A stretch of DNA of 20,207 nucleotides from DATDAH01 sp036525535. Its GTDB lineage: Bacteria; Actinomycetota; Acidimicrobiia; Acidimicrobiales; DATDAH01. The number at the start of each line of letters is the position of its first letter. Position 1 is the first letter of the stretch. The position numbers and the translations under genes are program-made. The notes beneath the pieces are model-generated. The model did no database searches and had not been told where the DNA came from. It saw nothing but the letters and a program-made list of their open reading frames with translations. The stretch is taken from the NCBI GenBank assembly GCA_036525535.1, contig DATDAH010000320.1:1-20207 (forward strand), read 5' to 3'. Positions 1 to 7,029 of the stretch are shown in pieces.

Positions 1-1629
1 ATAGCTCGTGCTCGGTGGCGGCGCGACCCCCGTCTCCACCCAGGCACTGAGGTCACGGAGCGCCTGATGCAGCATCCCCAGGTAGCTGACGGTGTGGGTC
101 GCGCTCTCCTGGATCTCGCTGTCCCCGTGCAGGGCGTTGTCGACGAACCAGAGCCGGAAGTGGTCGTCGGTGGCGTCGCCGAGGTGCTCGTGGACCTTCG
201 AGCGGTACCAGTCGGCCTGCCAGGGGAAAGCCTCCCGGTCCAGGAGGGCCTCGACGACGATCATCTTCCCCTCGAAGCAGCCGGTCTGCACGGTCCCGGC
301 GGCGGCCGCCGCGAACAGTGGACCGAGGATGAGCGGTCGTTGGGGGTAGATCGGCGTGCCGTCCGGGTTGCGGAACTGGTCCCAGACGGCGAAGTCGGGC
401 GTTGGCACCTGGTGCCGGTGGTAGGTCTGCGCGGCCAGGAACCCGCGGTTGTCGACCTCGACGGCGTCGCCCGACTGCAGCCGCGCGATGACGTCGCGGT
501 CGCCCGGGCCGAAGACGGCGATGTCGTCCAGGACGTCGACCAGGAGGAGGCGGGCGCCGGCGGCCACCCCGGAGGCGACGACCAGGTCGGCGCCCAGGAT
601 CTCTCCCTCCGGCGCACTGCTGAGACGGACCGCGACGGGGACGGACGGCGGGCCGTCCGCCCCTCGCCAAGCCGTGTCGACCTGCCCGCCGGCTTGGCCC
701 GCCTGCGGCTCGACGGGGAGGCCGAGGGCCGCCGCCTCCTGATCGGTGATCATCGTCGCGACCTCGCACCGGTGGTGCACGATCGCGCGCTGGAGTGAGG
801 GCGAGTCGTGGCCGAGGTAGCCCGGCTCCGTCCAGAACTCCTCGAAGTACGACGGGTCGGCCATGGTCACGCCTTGGTAGAGCACCGGGAAGGCGTGCAT
901 CCCCATCGTGCGGTGACCGAACCACGAGCGCGGCGGAAAGCCCATCCGGGTCACTTCCACGAGGGCGTCGCGCTCCTCGGGGTCCAGCCCCTCGTACATG
1001 GCGCCACTGCCGCCGGGCTCGACGGCGTCGACGATCTGGTCGAGGCGGTGGCGCAGGATCCGCTGGGCGTGCATGCGCACGCAGAACACGTTCGGGATGG
1101 CCATCGGCGACCCGATGACGTACGGAACGAACCCGTCCCACACGCCGGTGGTGTTCTCGGCCCCGCCGATCGTGCGGAACCCGCCGCCGCTGCCTCCGTA
1201 GGCGTAGCCGTAGGGTCGGTGCTCCCCGTACATCTCGGCGGCGACGACGCGGGAGTGCTGCGCGGACGCGGCATTGGCCCGGTACGCGGCGATGGTGGGG
1301 TCGACCGACGAGCCCGGGCTGCCCGAGGTCCCCCCGCCGTTCGTCTCGAGGAAGTAGGCCCCGCTCGCGATCGAGAAACCGATCTTGTCCTCTTCGCCGG
1401 TCGCTGTCTGCGCGAGTAACTCGCTGTCGGGCACCGGCGTGATGTGCTGGAAGAACCGTCCCCCGTACAGCTCCGGTGGGGGGAGGTAGATCGAGAACCG
1501 GGTCTCCGTCTCCGCGAATCCTCCGTGGACGTAGCGGTGGCGCACAGGAAGATCGCGCCACTCGTCGACGTCGACGTACGGCTCACTGAACTCGTCGTCG
1601 CCCGGTCCGGTTCGGCTCTCTTGGTCCAC
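1..1629 (-). CDS. alpha/beta-hydrolase-like protein, C-terminus cut by window edge
   Basis: The minus-strand frame starting at GTG 1629 stays open to base 1, giving 543 visible codons with no stop, so the C-terminus lies outside the window. The clearest landmark is YGGSGGGFRTIGGAEN, a nucleophile-elbow-like Gly-Gly-Ser-Gly-Gly-Gly with Ser near residue 147. It is followed by WDGFVPYVIGSPMAIPN. Near residue 501 a DNALHGD segment offers a plausible catalytic His with nearby Asp residues. This pattern resembles poorly characterised secreted or cytosolic serine hydrolases and esterases. I cannot name a substrate. No signal peptide or membrane segment is visible at the N-terminus (VDQESRTGPGDDEFSEPYVD). 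No in-frame ATG lies upstream and the GTG has only a weak Shine-Dalgarno, so the start is moderately secure. It is divergent from the ECF sigma gene across about 228 bp. The coding frame is certain, the fold is inferred from motifs, and the function is unknown. Confidence 0.72.
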   Translation of the reverse strand, partial: MDQESRTGPGDDEFSEPYVDVDEWRDLPVRHRYVHGGFAETETRFSIYLPPPELYGGRFFQHITPVPDSELLAQTATGEEDKIGFSIASGAYFLETNGGGTSGSPGSSVDPTIAAYRANAASAQHSRVVAAEMYGEHRPYGYAYGGSGGGFRTIGGAENTTGVWDGFVPYVIGSPMAIPNVFCVRMHAQRILRHRLDQIVDAVEPGGSGAMYEGLDPEERDALVEVTRMGFPPRSWFGHRTMGMHAFPVLYQGVTMADPSYFEEFWTEPGYLGHDSPSLQRAIVHHRCEVATMITDQEAAALGLPVEPQAGQAGGQVDTAWRGADGPPSVPVAVRLSSAPEGEILGADLVVASGVAAGARLLLVDVLDDIAVFGPGDRDVIARLQSGDAVEVDNRGFLAAQTYHRHQVPTPDFAVWDQFRNPDGTPIYPQRPLILGPLFAAAAAGTVQTGCFEGKMIVVEALLDREAFPWQADWYRSKVHEHLGDATDDHFRLWFVDNALHGDSEIQESATHTVSYLGMLHQALRDLSAWVETGVAPPPSTSY

Positions 1630-1743
1630 GGTGACTTGACCGCCCGTCGGGGGAGGTGCGACTGCCGATGAGGTCGCTGATGGGCCGTCGACACAGTACC
1701 TGCGCCTTCCGTGCAGCGGGTGGTCGATCGGGCGTGGCGTCCA

Positions 1744-1770
1744 TTCCCACTCTCAACTCTGGCCAGCTCC
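1744..1770. promoter_or_regulatory. TTCCCAC-containing element upstream of first ECF sigma gene
   Basis: The block TTCCCAC-CTC-TGGCC-TCCC begins 114 bp before the sigma start. A similar block precedes the second sigma gene at 3824-3850, about 123 bp before that start. The shared order and distance suggest a common regulatory site or a remnant of the unit duplication. The match is imperfect (an indel of one to two bases) and may be chance in GC-rich DNA. The rest of the 1630-1857 gap shows no clear gene. Confidence 0.22.
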
Positions 1771-1857
1771 CGACGACCGAACGGCGGTGCAGTGGATCCC
1801 GCGCGACGATTTCGGCCTGTCCTGGTCGTTGAACGGGGTGTGAAAGCCGGGGGGGCT

Positions 1858-2358
1858 GTGTCCGAACAGGCGGCGATGTCGTCGGAGGAGTTCCGGGTGT
1901 TCTACCGGGAGCACCTTCCGTCGGTGTACGGCTACCTGCTGCGCCTCTGTGCGGGAGACAAGGCGATGGCCGAGGATCTCACCCAGGACGTCTGGGTGCG
2001 CCTGGTGGACGAGCTGGGTCGAGGGCATCACGAGCGGGCCGACATCCGGTGGCTGATCACGGTGGCGCGATCGAGGTTCATCGACGACGCCCGCCGGCAG
2101 CAGCTCGGCGTGAGGAAGCTGGCGCTCCTCCGGGGGGTCGACGACGAGCAAGGCGAGGCCACGAGCACGGAGGTGCTCGACCACCTCGCTGACCTCCGTC
2201 CGCTGCACCGTGCCGTCTTGGTGCTGCGCTACGTGGACGATCTCCCGGTTCCCGAGGTCGCGGCGGCCATCGGCCGTGACCTGACGGCAACCAACTCACT
2301 CCTCGCTCGCGCGAGGGCCGAGCTGCGACGAGCACACCGGAGCCCTTCCCATGACTGA
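1858..2358 (+). CDS. ECF-family RNA polymerase sigma factor (first unit)
   Basis: This 166-residue protein has the two-domain layout of an ECF (group 4) sigma factor. Region 2 spans residues 11-80 (FRVFYREHLPSVYGYLLRL, then AEDLTQDVWVRL). Region 4 spans about 106-160 (LRPLHRAVLVLRYVDDLP, then an EVAAAIGRDLTATNSLLARAR helix-turn-helix). It should direct RNA polymerase to a small regulon, probably including its own promoter. I chose GTG 1858 because a run of G (1849-1855) sits just upstream as ribosome-binding site. ATG 1876 is possible, and the frame is also open further upstream to 1711, but that extension does not resemble the family. The stop overlaps the next gene by 8 bp, so the two are translationally coupled. 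That coupling is the usual arrangement for a sigma factor and its regulatory partner. There is no fused C-terminal domain. Confidence 0.9.
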   Translation: MSEQAAMSSEEFRVFYREHLPSVYGYLLRLCAGDKAMAEDLTQDVWVRLVDELGRGHHERADIRWLITVARSRFIDDARRQQLGVRKLALLRGVDDEQGEATSTEVLDHLADLRPLHRAVLVLRYVDDLPVPEVAAAIGRDLTATNSLLARARAELRRAHRSPSHD

Positions 2359-3745
2359 CGCCGTCCACCCCTACCGGACCGACCCCGACCCCGCGTACGC
2401 CGACCAACTGGAGCGAGAGCTGCTCGCCCGGCTCGCCTCCCCGTCGAACGGCACCGATCAGGACCTGCCGGAGGACGTTCAGCTCCTCCGCCTGGCCGAC
2501 CCCGACCGTCCGCCGGTTGCCGGTGAGCTGTACGCGCCGCCTGCGCCGCCTCGGTCGCACACCGGCCGGTGGCTGGCTGCGGCCGCCGTCCTCGTGCTGG
2601 TCGTGGCCGCCGTAGCGCTGCTCCGCAACGCCGGCGACGACCCCGACGGCCCCGTCGACGTGGTCCCCACGAGCACCACGGTGCCGCCGTGGACCGACAC
2701 GCCGTCGAACGGCAGCATCGTCACGGCCGAAGGTCAGGGGTGGCCGGAGGGCGCGGCGGCGCCGCCGCGGCCGGAATCTGCCGGCCCGCCCGAAGATGCC
2801 TACTCGTGGAGCGACTTCGACCCGGCCACGGGATCGTTCCTGTACACCGACTACTTCTTCGCATCCCGGATCTGGGTCCTCGGTGAGGACGGGGCGGAGG
2901 AGGCGAACTTCAGCTGCCCGCTCTCGGACGGACGTTACTGCGGCGGGGCCGTCTTCGGCCCCGGGCCTGACGAGGTGACGACCCCGCCGCCCGACGAAAC
3001 CTGTTCGCCGACCAATTGCGTCCCCGGCCCGGTCGTTCCCGTGCGACTGCACATCATCTCGTGGGACGGCACGGTGCGCGACACGATGGACATCTCGGCC
3101 GCCTTCACCCGCGACGCCAACGGGACGGCCGAGCGGACCCTCGCCGCCTTGGCGTGGTCGCCGGACGGGAGCCATCTCGCGGTCGGCACCCAAGGGGCGG
3201 AGCGCTGCAACCCATACGAGGTCGCGCAGGGGCGGCCGGTCGAGGTGTCCCCGCGCCCGGCGGTCGGTGACGAGTGCGGCGCCGAGGTGTGGCTCTTCGA
3301 CCGGGACGGCGGCGACCCGCAGCTGGTGCACACCGCCACCCCCGCTGACCCGACGGATGGAGCGCACCGTCAACCGCCCGTCCTCGCGGGCCTGGGCTGG
3401 TCTCCCGATGGCGGAAGCCTCGCCGTGAGCATCGCCACCCCTCCACTCGGCCGCCCGACGTGGCCTCAGCTCATCGCGCTCAGATTCGAGTCCGGCGAAC
3501 CGGTTCGGGCGGACGTGCTGCACGTCTACGACGACGTCGTGGCCGCGGGCACGCAGCTCGTCTACGAGGAGGATTACACCCGATTCACCTTCGCGTGGTC
3601 GCCGGACGGGACCCGGATCGCGGTCACCGGCTCAGGCAGCGTCATCGAGATCTCCGCCGACGACGGCCGCGTCCTGGCGCGGCATCCGGGCTCTGGCGGC
3701 AACGGCGTGGCCGGCGACGCCATGGCCTGGCTCCCGGAGCGCTGA
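2351..3745 (+). CDS. single-pass membrane protein with extracytoplasmic WSPDG beta-propeller, putative sigma partner (first)
   Basis: This is a 464-residue protein. An acidic cytoplasmic segment of about 70 residues is followed by a membrane helix at 74-91 (RWLAAAAVLVLVVAAVALL) and a large outside domain. That domain has three WSPDG repeats (Trp269, Trp350, Trp416), each followed by a strand such as LAVG or IAVT, as in TolB/PD40 propeller blades. Six Cys residues, all outside, could form disulfides. The overlap with the sigma gene suggests an anti-sigma factor or sensor, but I see no H-x3-C-x2-C zinc anti-sigma motif and no RskA- or RsiW-like domain. The short N-terminal helix (YADQLERELLARL) is the only candidate sigma-binding element. 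The outside domain is closely similar to that of the protein at 4413-5597. The coding call is certain, the propeller is well supported by repeats, and the anti-sigma role is inferred from context. Confidence 0.85.
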   Translation: MTDAVHPYRTDPDPAYADQLERELLARLASPSNGTDQDLPEDVQLLRLADPDRPPVAGELYAPPAPPRSHTGRWLAAAAVLVLVVAAVALLRNAGDDPDGPVDVVPTSTTVPPWTDTPSNGSIVTAEGQGWPEGAAAPPRPESAGPPEDAYSWSDFDPATGSFLYTDYFFASRIWVLGEDGAEEANFSCPLSDGRYCGGAVFGPGPDEVTTPPPDETCSPTNCVPGPVVPVRLHIISWDGTVRDTMDISAAFTRDANGTAERTLAALAWSPDGSHLAVGTQGAERCNPYEVAQGRPVEVSPRPAVGDECGAEVWLFDRDGGDPQLVHTATPADPTDGAHRQPPVLAGLGWSPDGGSLAVSIATPPLGRPTWPQLIALRFESGEPVRADVLHVYDDVVAAGTQLVYEEDYTRFTFAWSPDGTRIAVTGSGSVIEISADDGRVLARHPGSGGNGVAGDAMAWLPER

Positions 3746-3775
3746 CCGGGAGTGGGGTGGGTCGTCGACACAACT

Positions 3776-3805
3776 CGCGAACCCGTGAGCAAAGGGGGGT
3801 TCGCG
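3776..3805 (+). terminator. hairpin after first sigma/propeller unit, probable terminator
   Basis: A perfect 9-bp inverted repeat, CGCGAACCC (3776-3784) and GGGTTCGCG (3797-3805), encloses a 12-nt loop and starts 31 bp after the stop of the propeller gene. A separate 10-bp palindrome, CCAGCGCTGG, follows at 3807-3816. There is no T-tract, as is common for actinobacterial hairpin terminators. The placement between the two units suggests they are transcribed separately. It could alternatively be a protein-binding site. Confidence 0.5.
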
Positions 3806-3823
3806 GCCAGCGCTGGACGCCGG

Positions 3824-3852
3824 TTCCCACGCTCGAGTGGCCGAGTTCCCAC
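3824..3852. promoter_or_regulatory. TTCCCAC direct repeats upstream of second ECF sigma gene
   Basis: TTCCCAC occurs at 3824-3830 and again at 3846-3852, a 22-bp period (two helical turns). The first copy is part of a block resembling 1744-1770. It may be an activator or sigma-related site, but this is only a visual match. Confidence 0.22.
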
Positions 3853-3884
3853 TGAATCCCGTGCGAGAACCCGGCAGCGGGTGC

Positions 3885-3908
3885 AACGGAATGGGCGGCT
3901 GTGGCGTC
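3885..3908 (+). promoter_or_regulatory. candidate ECF-type promoter for second unit
   Basis: AAC at 3885-3887, 17 bp, then CGTC at 3905-3908 matches the general AAC/CGTC form of ECF-dependent promoters. It sits 38 bp before the preferred ATG of the second sigma gene, which would fit autoregulation. No equivalent is clear before the first sigma gene. Such short matches are frequent in GC-rich DNA. Confidence 0.25.
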
Positions 3909-3946
3909 TAGGGGGTGTGGAAGGACGTCGTGTCAGCGCGACTGCG

Positions 3947-4423
3947 ATGATCCCGGGTGGGATGGGGGACCAGTTCTCGGACTTCTACCGGGAGGCGTAC
4001 CCCGGCGCGGTGCGATTGGCGTGGCTGCTGACCCACGACCACGCTGCGGCCGAGGACGTCGTGCAGGACGCGTTCGTGCGACTGCGCCCCCGCCTCGAGG
4101 CGATCGACAACCGCCGCGCCTACCTTCGGACGGCGATCGTGAACGGGTGCCGGGACCGCGCCCGGTCCGCCGGTCGCGCCGAAGCCGGCCTCCGCCGGGT
4201 CGTGATCCTGTCCGAGGCGTCGGCGACGGACCATCCGTCGGAGCTCCTCGACGCCGTCTCCCGTCTCCCCTACAAGGAGCGGGCGGTGCTCGTCCTGCGC
4301 TACTGGGCGGACCTGCCCGAGGCGGAGATCGCCGAGATCGTCGGTGTGCGGCCGGCCACCGTCAGGTCCATCACGGCCCGGGCGCTCGCCAAGCTGAGAA
4401 AGGAGCTCCCCGATGACCACTGA
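3947..4423 (+). CDS. ECF-family RNA polymerase sigma factor (second unit)
   Basis: This 158-residue ECF sigma factor has region 2 at about 10-70 (FSDFYREAYPGAVRLAWLLT, AAEDVVQDAFVRLRPRL). Region 4 spans about 100-152 (LPYKERAVLVLRYWADLPEAE, then IAEIVGVRPATVRSITARALAKL). This resembles the SigE/SigM-like ECF groups often paired with membrane proteins in Actinobacteria. The start is uncertain. ATG 3947 gives a normal-length protein, ATG 3962 is also possible with a GGGTGGG immediately upstream, and GTG 3917 could serve a leaderless message from the candidate promoter. The open frame back to 3752 is not family-like. The stop overlaps the next gene by 11 bp. Similarity to the first sigma factor is only that of distant family members, well below the similarity of the two partner proteins. 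Confidence 0.9.
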   Translation: MIPGGMGDQFSDFYREAYPGAVRLAWLLTHDHAAAEDVVQDAFVRLRPRLEAIDNRRAYLRTAIVNGCRDRARSAGRAEAGLRRVVILSEASATDHPSELLDAVSRLPYKERAVLVLRYWADLPEAEIAEIVGVRPATVRSITARALAKLRKELPDDH

Positions 4424-5597
4424 CCTCGAACAGCGTCTCCGTCTGGCGTTCCGCGAGGACGCCCACCGCGCCCGCCTGGTCAACCCCGAGGGACCGGTGG
4501 ACGCCGACGAGCGGCCCCCCGCCCCGCATCGAGGGAGCCATACCGCCCGTTGGCTCGTTGCGGCTGCGTTGGTGATCGTGGCTGGCGTGGTCGGTGTCGT
4601 ACTGATCCAGGACGGCGGCGAGGACGATCGCGAGGTGACCACCACCCCCGGCCCGACCGAGGTGAACGGCAGCATCGTCACGGGCGAAGGCTTCGGTTGG
4701 CCGGAAGGCGCGTCCGCACCGCAGCGGCCCGACAACTTCGCCTACGACGGATACGCCTGGGAGGCCTTCGATCCGGACACGGGATCGTTCCTGTACGTCT
4801 CGTACACCTCCGGCCGGCGGATCTGGATCCTCGACGAGGAGGGAGGCGACGAAGCGGACTTCACCTGTGGCCCGTCCGGCTGCGGGCGACCAGCCTTCGG
4901 ACCCGGCTCCGATGAGGTGACGTTGCGGGCGCCGGAGAGCCAGCTGCGTCTGCAGGTCACGGCCTGGGACGGCACCGTGCGGGACACGATTGACATCTCT
5001 GGCGCCTTCAGCCGCGACGCCAACGGGGCGATCGAGCAGTACCCCGCCGCCATGGCGTGGTCGCCGGACGGGAGTCGCCTCGCCGTCGGCGTCCTACCGC
5101 TACCCAGGTACGGCTGCGACTCGTCCCGTGACCCCTGCGTCGCCCAGGTCTGGGTCTTCGACCGCGACGGCGGCGAGCCCCGACGGGTGCACACGGCGGC
5201 CCCCGACCAGCCGGTTGCCGTGTTTGGCTGGAACCCGCCGGTCGTCGGTGACCTGAGCTGGTCGCCCGACGGGAACAGCCTCGGTGTGGTGGTGGCTCCT
5301 CTGGGCCGCCCCACGCGGCCGTCGCTCGTCGTGCTCCGGCTCCAGCCGGGGGAAGCCTTGCGCTCCGACGTGCTGCACGTCTTTGACGATGCCCAGCACT
5401 CGCTCTCCCACCTCGACCAGTATGACTACGGGGACGAGTTCCCCTTCGCGTGGTCGCCCGACGGCACCCGCATCGCCGTCGGCAGCGGCGGCGGTGTGGC
5501 CGAGATCTCCTCGGAGGACGGCAGCATCCTGGCTCGGCACCAAGGTCCAGATCCGGACGGTCACGTCCACGACCTGGCCTGGATGCGAGGAGATTGA
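4413..5597 (+). CDS. single-pass membrane protein with extracytoplasmic WSPDG beta-propeller, putative sigma partner (second)
   Basis: This 394-residue paralogue of the protein at 2351-3745 has a shorter cytoplasmic segment of about 46 residues starting MTTDLEQRLRLAFREDAHRA. The membrane helix is at 47-65. The outside domain has WSPDG repeats at Trp216, Trp283 and Trp347. Segments such as NGSIVTGEGFGWPEG, FDPDTGSFLY, WDGTVRDTIDISGAFSRDAN and FDRDGGEPRRVHTA are nearly the same as in the first copy. Four Cys residues remain of the first copy's six: one pair near FTC, and one pair just before VAQVWVFDRDG. The 11-bp overlap with the sigma gene implies coupled translation and a regulatory partnership. 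No zinc anti-sigma motif is visible. The gene ends 10 bp before the 3' end of the tRNA gene on the other strand. The function as an anti-sigma or envelope sensor is inferred. Confidence 0.85.
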   Translation: MTTDLEQRLRLAFREDAHRARLVNPEGPVDADERPPAPHRGSHTARWLVAAALVIVAGVVGVVLIQDGGEDDREVTTTPGPTEVNGSIVTGEGFGWPEGASAPQRPDNFAYDGYAWEAFDPDTGSFLYVSYTSGRRIWILDEEGGDEADFTCGPSGCGRPAFGPGSDEVTLRAPESQLRLQVTAWDGTVRDTIDISGAFSRDANGAIEQYPAAMAWSPDGSRLAVGVLPLPRYGCDSSRDPCVAQVWVFDRDGGEPRRVHTAAPDQPVAVFGWNPPVVGDLSWSPDGNSLGVVVAPLGRPTRPSLVVLRLQPGEALRSDVLHVFDDAQHSLSHLDQYDYGDEFPFAWSPDGTRIAVGSGGGVAEISSEDGSILARHQGPDPDGHVHDLAWMRGD

Positions 5598-5607
5598 GTG
5601 TGATGCG

Positions 5608-5692
<85 letters not shown>

Positions 5693-5732
5693 GAGTGGAG
5701 CCGAGAGCCTACCCGCGCGCTCCAGTCGTGCC

Positions 5733-6320
5733 CTACGGGGCGTCGATGGTGCCGCTCGTGTAAGTACGGGCGATTCCGAGGACGTCGGCGACGTACTCGT
5801 CGGAGCGGTTGTAGGCGAAGATCGCGGCCCGGAGCGTGTCCGGCGCCTCGCCCCCACTCGCGCAGAGCAGGCGTACGGCCCCGGCGATGGCGTCCTCCTC
5901 GTCCTCGACGTCGGCGTCGCCGTCCCCGTCGCCATCGGCCTGGAACATCTCCCAGGTCTCGGGCAGGAACTGCATGGGGCCGACGGCACCGGAGCCTGAC
6001 GTGCCCGGGGACCGGTTGTGGTCCGTCTCCGCCTTGCCGATGGCGGCCACCACCGGCCATGGCAGACCAGGGCAGTTGGTGGACGCCTCCTGGTAGGTGC
6101 GCAGGAGGTCGGCGGGGACGTCATCCTCGGCGACGGGGCTGGTCGGCCAGTCCCCGACGGGGGCGTCGTCCGCCTCGTCGGTGTCCGAGCCGGAGAAGGC
6201 TTCGATCCAGAGCACGGCGAGCAGCGCGACGGTGGCCAGACCGGCCAGCAGGATCCGTCGTCGATCGACCGGCGTCCACGCCCGACCCTGGCCGTCGGGG
6301 TCGTCGATGGGTTCGCTCAC
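5733..6320 (-). CDS. membrane-anchored lytic murein transglycosylase
   Basis: This 195-residue protein has an N-terminal membrane helix at 22-39 (RILLAGLATVALLAVLWIEA), a short acidic linker, and an SLT-type domain from about 65. WPVVAAIGKAETDHNRS carries the likely catalytic Glu98. GAVGPMQFLPETW is the classic downstream motif of the MltB/SLT_2 group, and IFAYNRSDEYVADVLGIA closes the fold. A DGDGDGDADVED stretch resembles a metal-binding loop, and Cys83 with Cys153 could form a disulfide. The enzyme would cleave the MurNAc-GlcNAc bond of peptidoglycan outside the membrane. The start is GTG 6320 with GGGAGG (6326-6331) upstream as ribosome-binding site. It is divergent from the fhaA operon across 49 bp, which ties a wall hydrolase to the wall-synthesis operon. 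The exact substrate and release mode are unknown. Confidence 0.88.
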   Translation of the reverse strand: MSEPIDDPDGQGRAWTPVDRRRILLAGLATVALLAVLWIEAFSGSDTDEADDAPVGDWPTSPVAEDDVPADLLRTYQEASTNCPGLPWPVVAAIGKAETDHNRSPGTSGSGAVGPMQFLPETWEMFQADGDGDGDADVEDEEDAIAGAVRLLCASGGEAPDTLRAAIFAYNRSDEYVADVLGIARTYTSGTIDAP

Positions 6321-6346
6321 GGTCCGCCTCCCACGGGGAACGGGGG

Positions 6347-6363
6347 ACGGTAGCGCCTATGTT
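6347..6363. promoter_or_regulatory. overlapping divergent promoters of transglycosylase gene and fhaA operon
   Basis: For the plus strand, TATGTT (6358-6363, form TAnnnT) ends 6 nt before GTG 6370, the spacing expected for a leaderless transcript. For the minus strand, TACCGT (6352-6347) could serve the transglycosylase gene with a leader of about 20 nt carrying GGGAGG. The -35 region of each would fall in the other promoter. These are motif matches only. Confidence 0.4.
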
Positions 6364-6369
6364 CTCTCC

Positions 6370-7029
6370 GTGGCTCTGCGAGGGTTCGAGCGCCGACTCG
6401 AGAACCTGGTCGAGGGGACCTTCTCGCGGATGTTCCGCAGCGGGCTCCGCCCCGTCGAGGTCGGCCGCCGTCTGACCCGGGAGATGGACGGCGCCCGATC
6501 GGTCGATGTCAACGGCCGGGTGGTCGTGCCCAACGACTTCACCATCTGGCTCAGTACCGGCGATCACGAGCGTTTCGCCCAGATGGAACAGGCGCTGGTC
6601 CTCGAGCTCTGCGAGGCCGCCCGCGAGCACGCCAGGGACGAGTCCTACGGCTTCGTCGGCCCCGTCCGCGTCGAGCTCTCGCCGTGGGAGAAGCTGCGGA
6701 CCGGGACCTTCCAGATCGAGTCCAAGATGGCCGAGGGCACGGGTGGGGTCGGGGCGGGATCGCTCCTGTTACCCACCAACCAACGCATCGGCTTGGGCGA
6801 GCAGCCGGTCGTCATAGGGCGGGCGCCGGAGTGCAACATCCAGCTCGGCGACACCAACGTCAGTCGACGCCACGCCGAGATCGTCCCCCGGGGCACCGGG
6901 TACGCCCTCGTCGACCTCAACTCCACCAACGGGGTCCGGGTCAACGGACTGCGCGTGGCCGAGCAGGTCCTCATCGACGGCGACGAGATCCTGATCGGCA
7001 ACACCCGGATGATCTTCGAGGCGTCGTAG
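6370..7029 (+). CDS. fhaA: FhaA-type protein: DUF3662 plus FHA domain
   Basis: This 219-residue cytoplasmic protein has an N-terminal DUF3662-like domain at about 1-115 (RGFERRLENLVEGTFSRMF, RPVEVGRRLTREMD, VVPNDFTIWLS). The C-terminal FHA domain at about 145-215 carries GR 150-151, SRRH 165-168 and NSTNG 184-188, the phosphothreonine-reading motifs. It lacks the long Gly/Gln-rich linker of mycobacterial FhaA, so it is a compact form. In the family it binds phosphorylated partners of the PASTA kinase and tunes peptidoglycan synthesis. GTG 6370 gives the usual family start and fits a leaderless promoter, so the frame open upstream to 6097 is not used. The next gene starts directly after its stop, with no spacer. 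Confidence 0.92.
   Translation: MALRGFERRLENLVEGTFSRMFRSGLRPVEVGRRLTREMDGARSVDVNGRVVVPNDFTIWLSTGDHERFAQMEQALVLELCEAAREHARDESYGFVGPVRVELSPWEKLRTGTFQIESKMAEGTGGVGAGSLLLPTNQRIGLGEQPVVIGRAPECNIQLGDTNVSRRHAEIVPRGTGYALVDLNSTNGVRVNGLRVAEQVLIDGDEILIGNTRMIFEAS

Noticed and set aside
53..1561. Long open frame on the minus strand, Arg/Pro-rich
   Set aside because: It is a shadow of the hydrolase frame on the same strand. Its composition is Arg- and Pro-rich without motifs, while the third minus frame gives a coherent protein with a GGSGGG elbow.
2078..3523. 481-codon open frame on the minus strand opposite the first sigma/propeller unit
   Set aside because: It runs antisense to two well-supported genes, has Arg/Gly-rich low-information sequence and no domain motifs, as expected in high-GC DNA.
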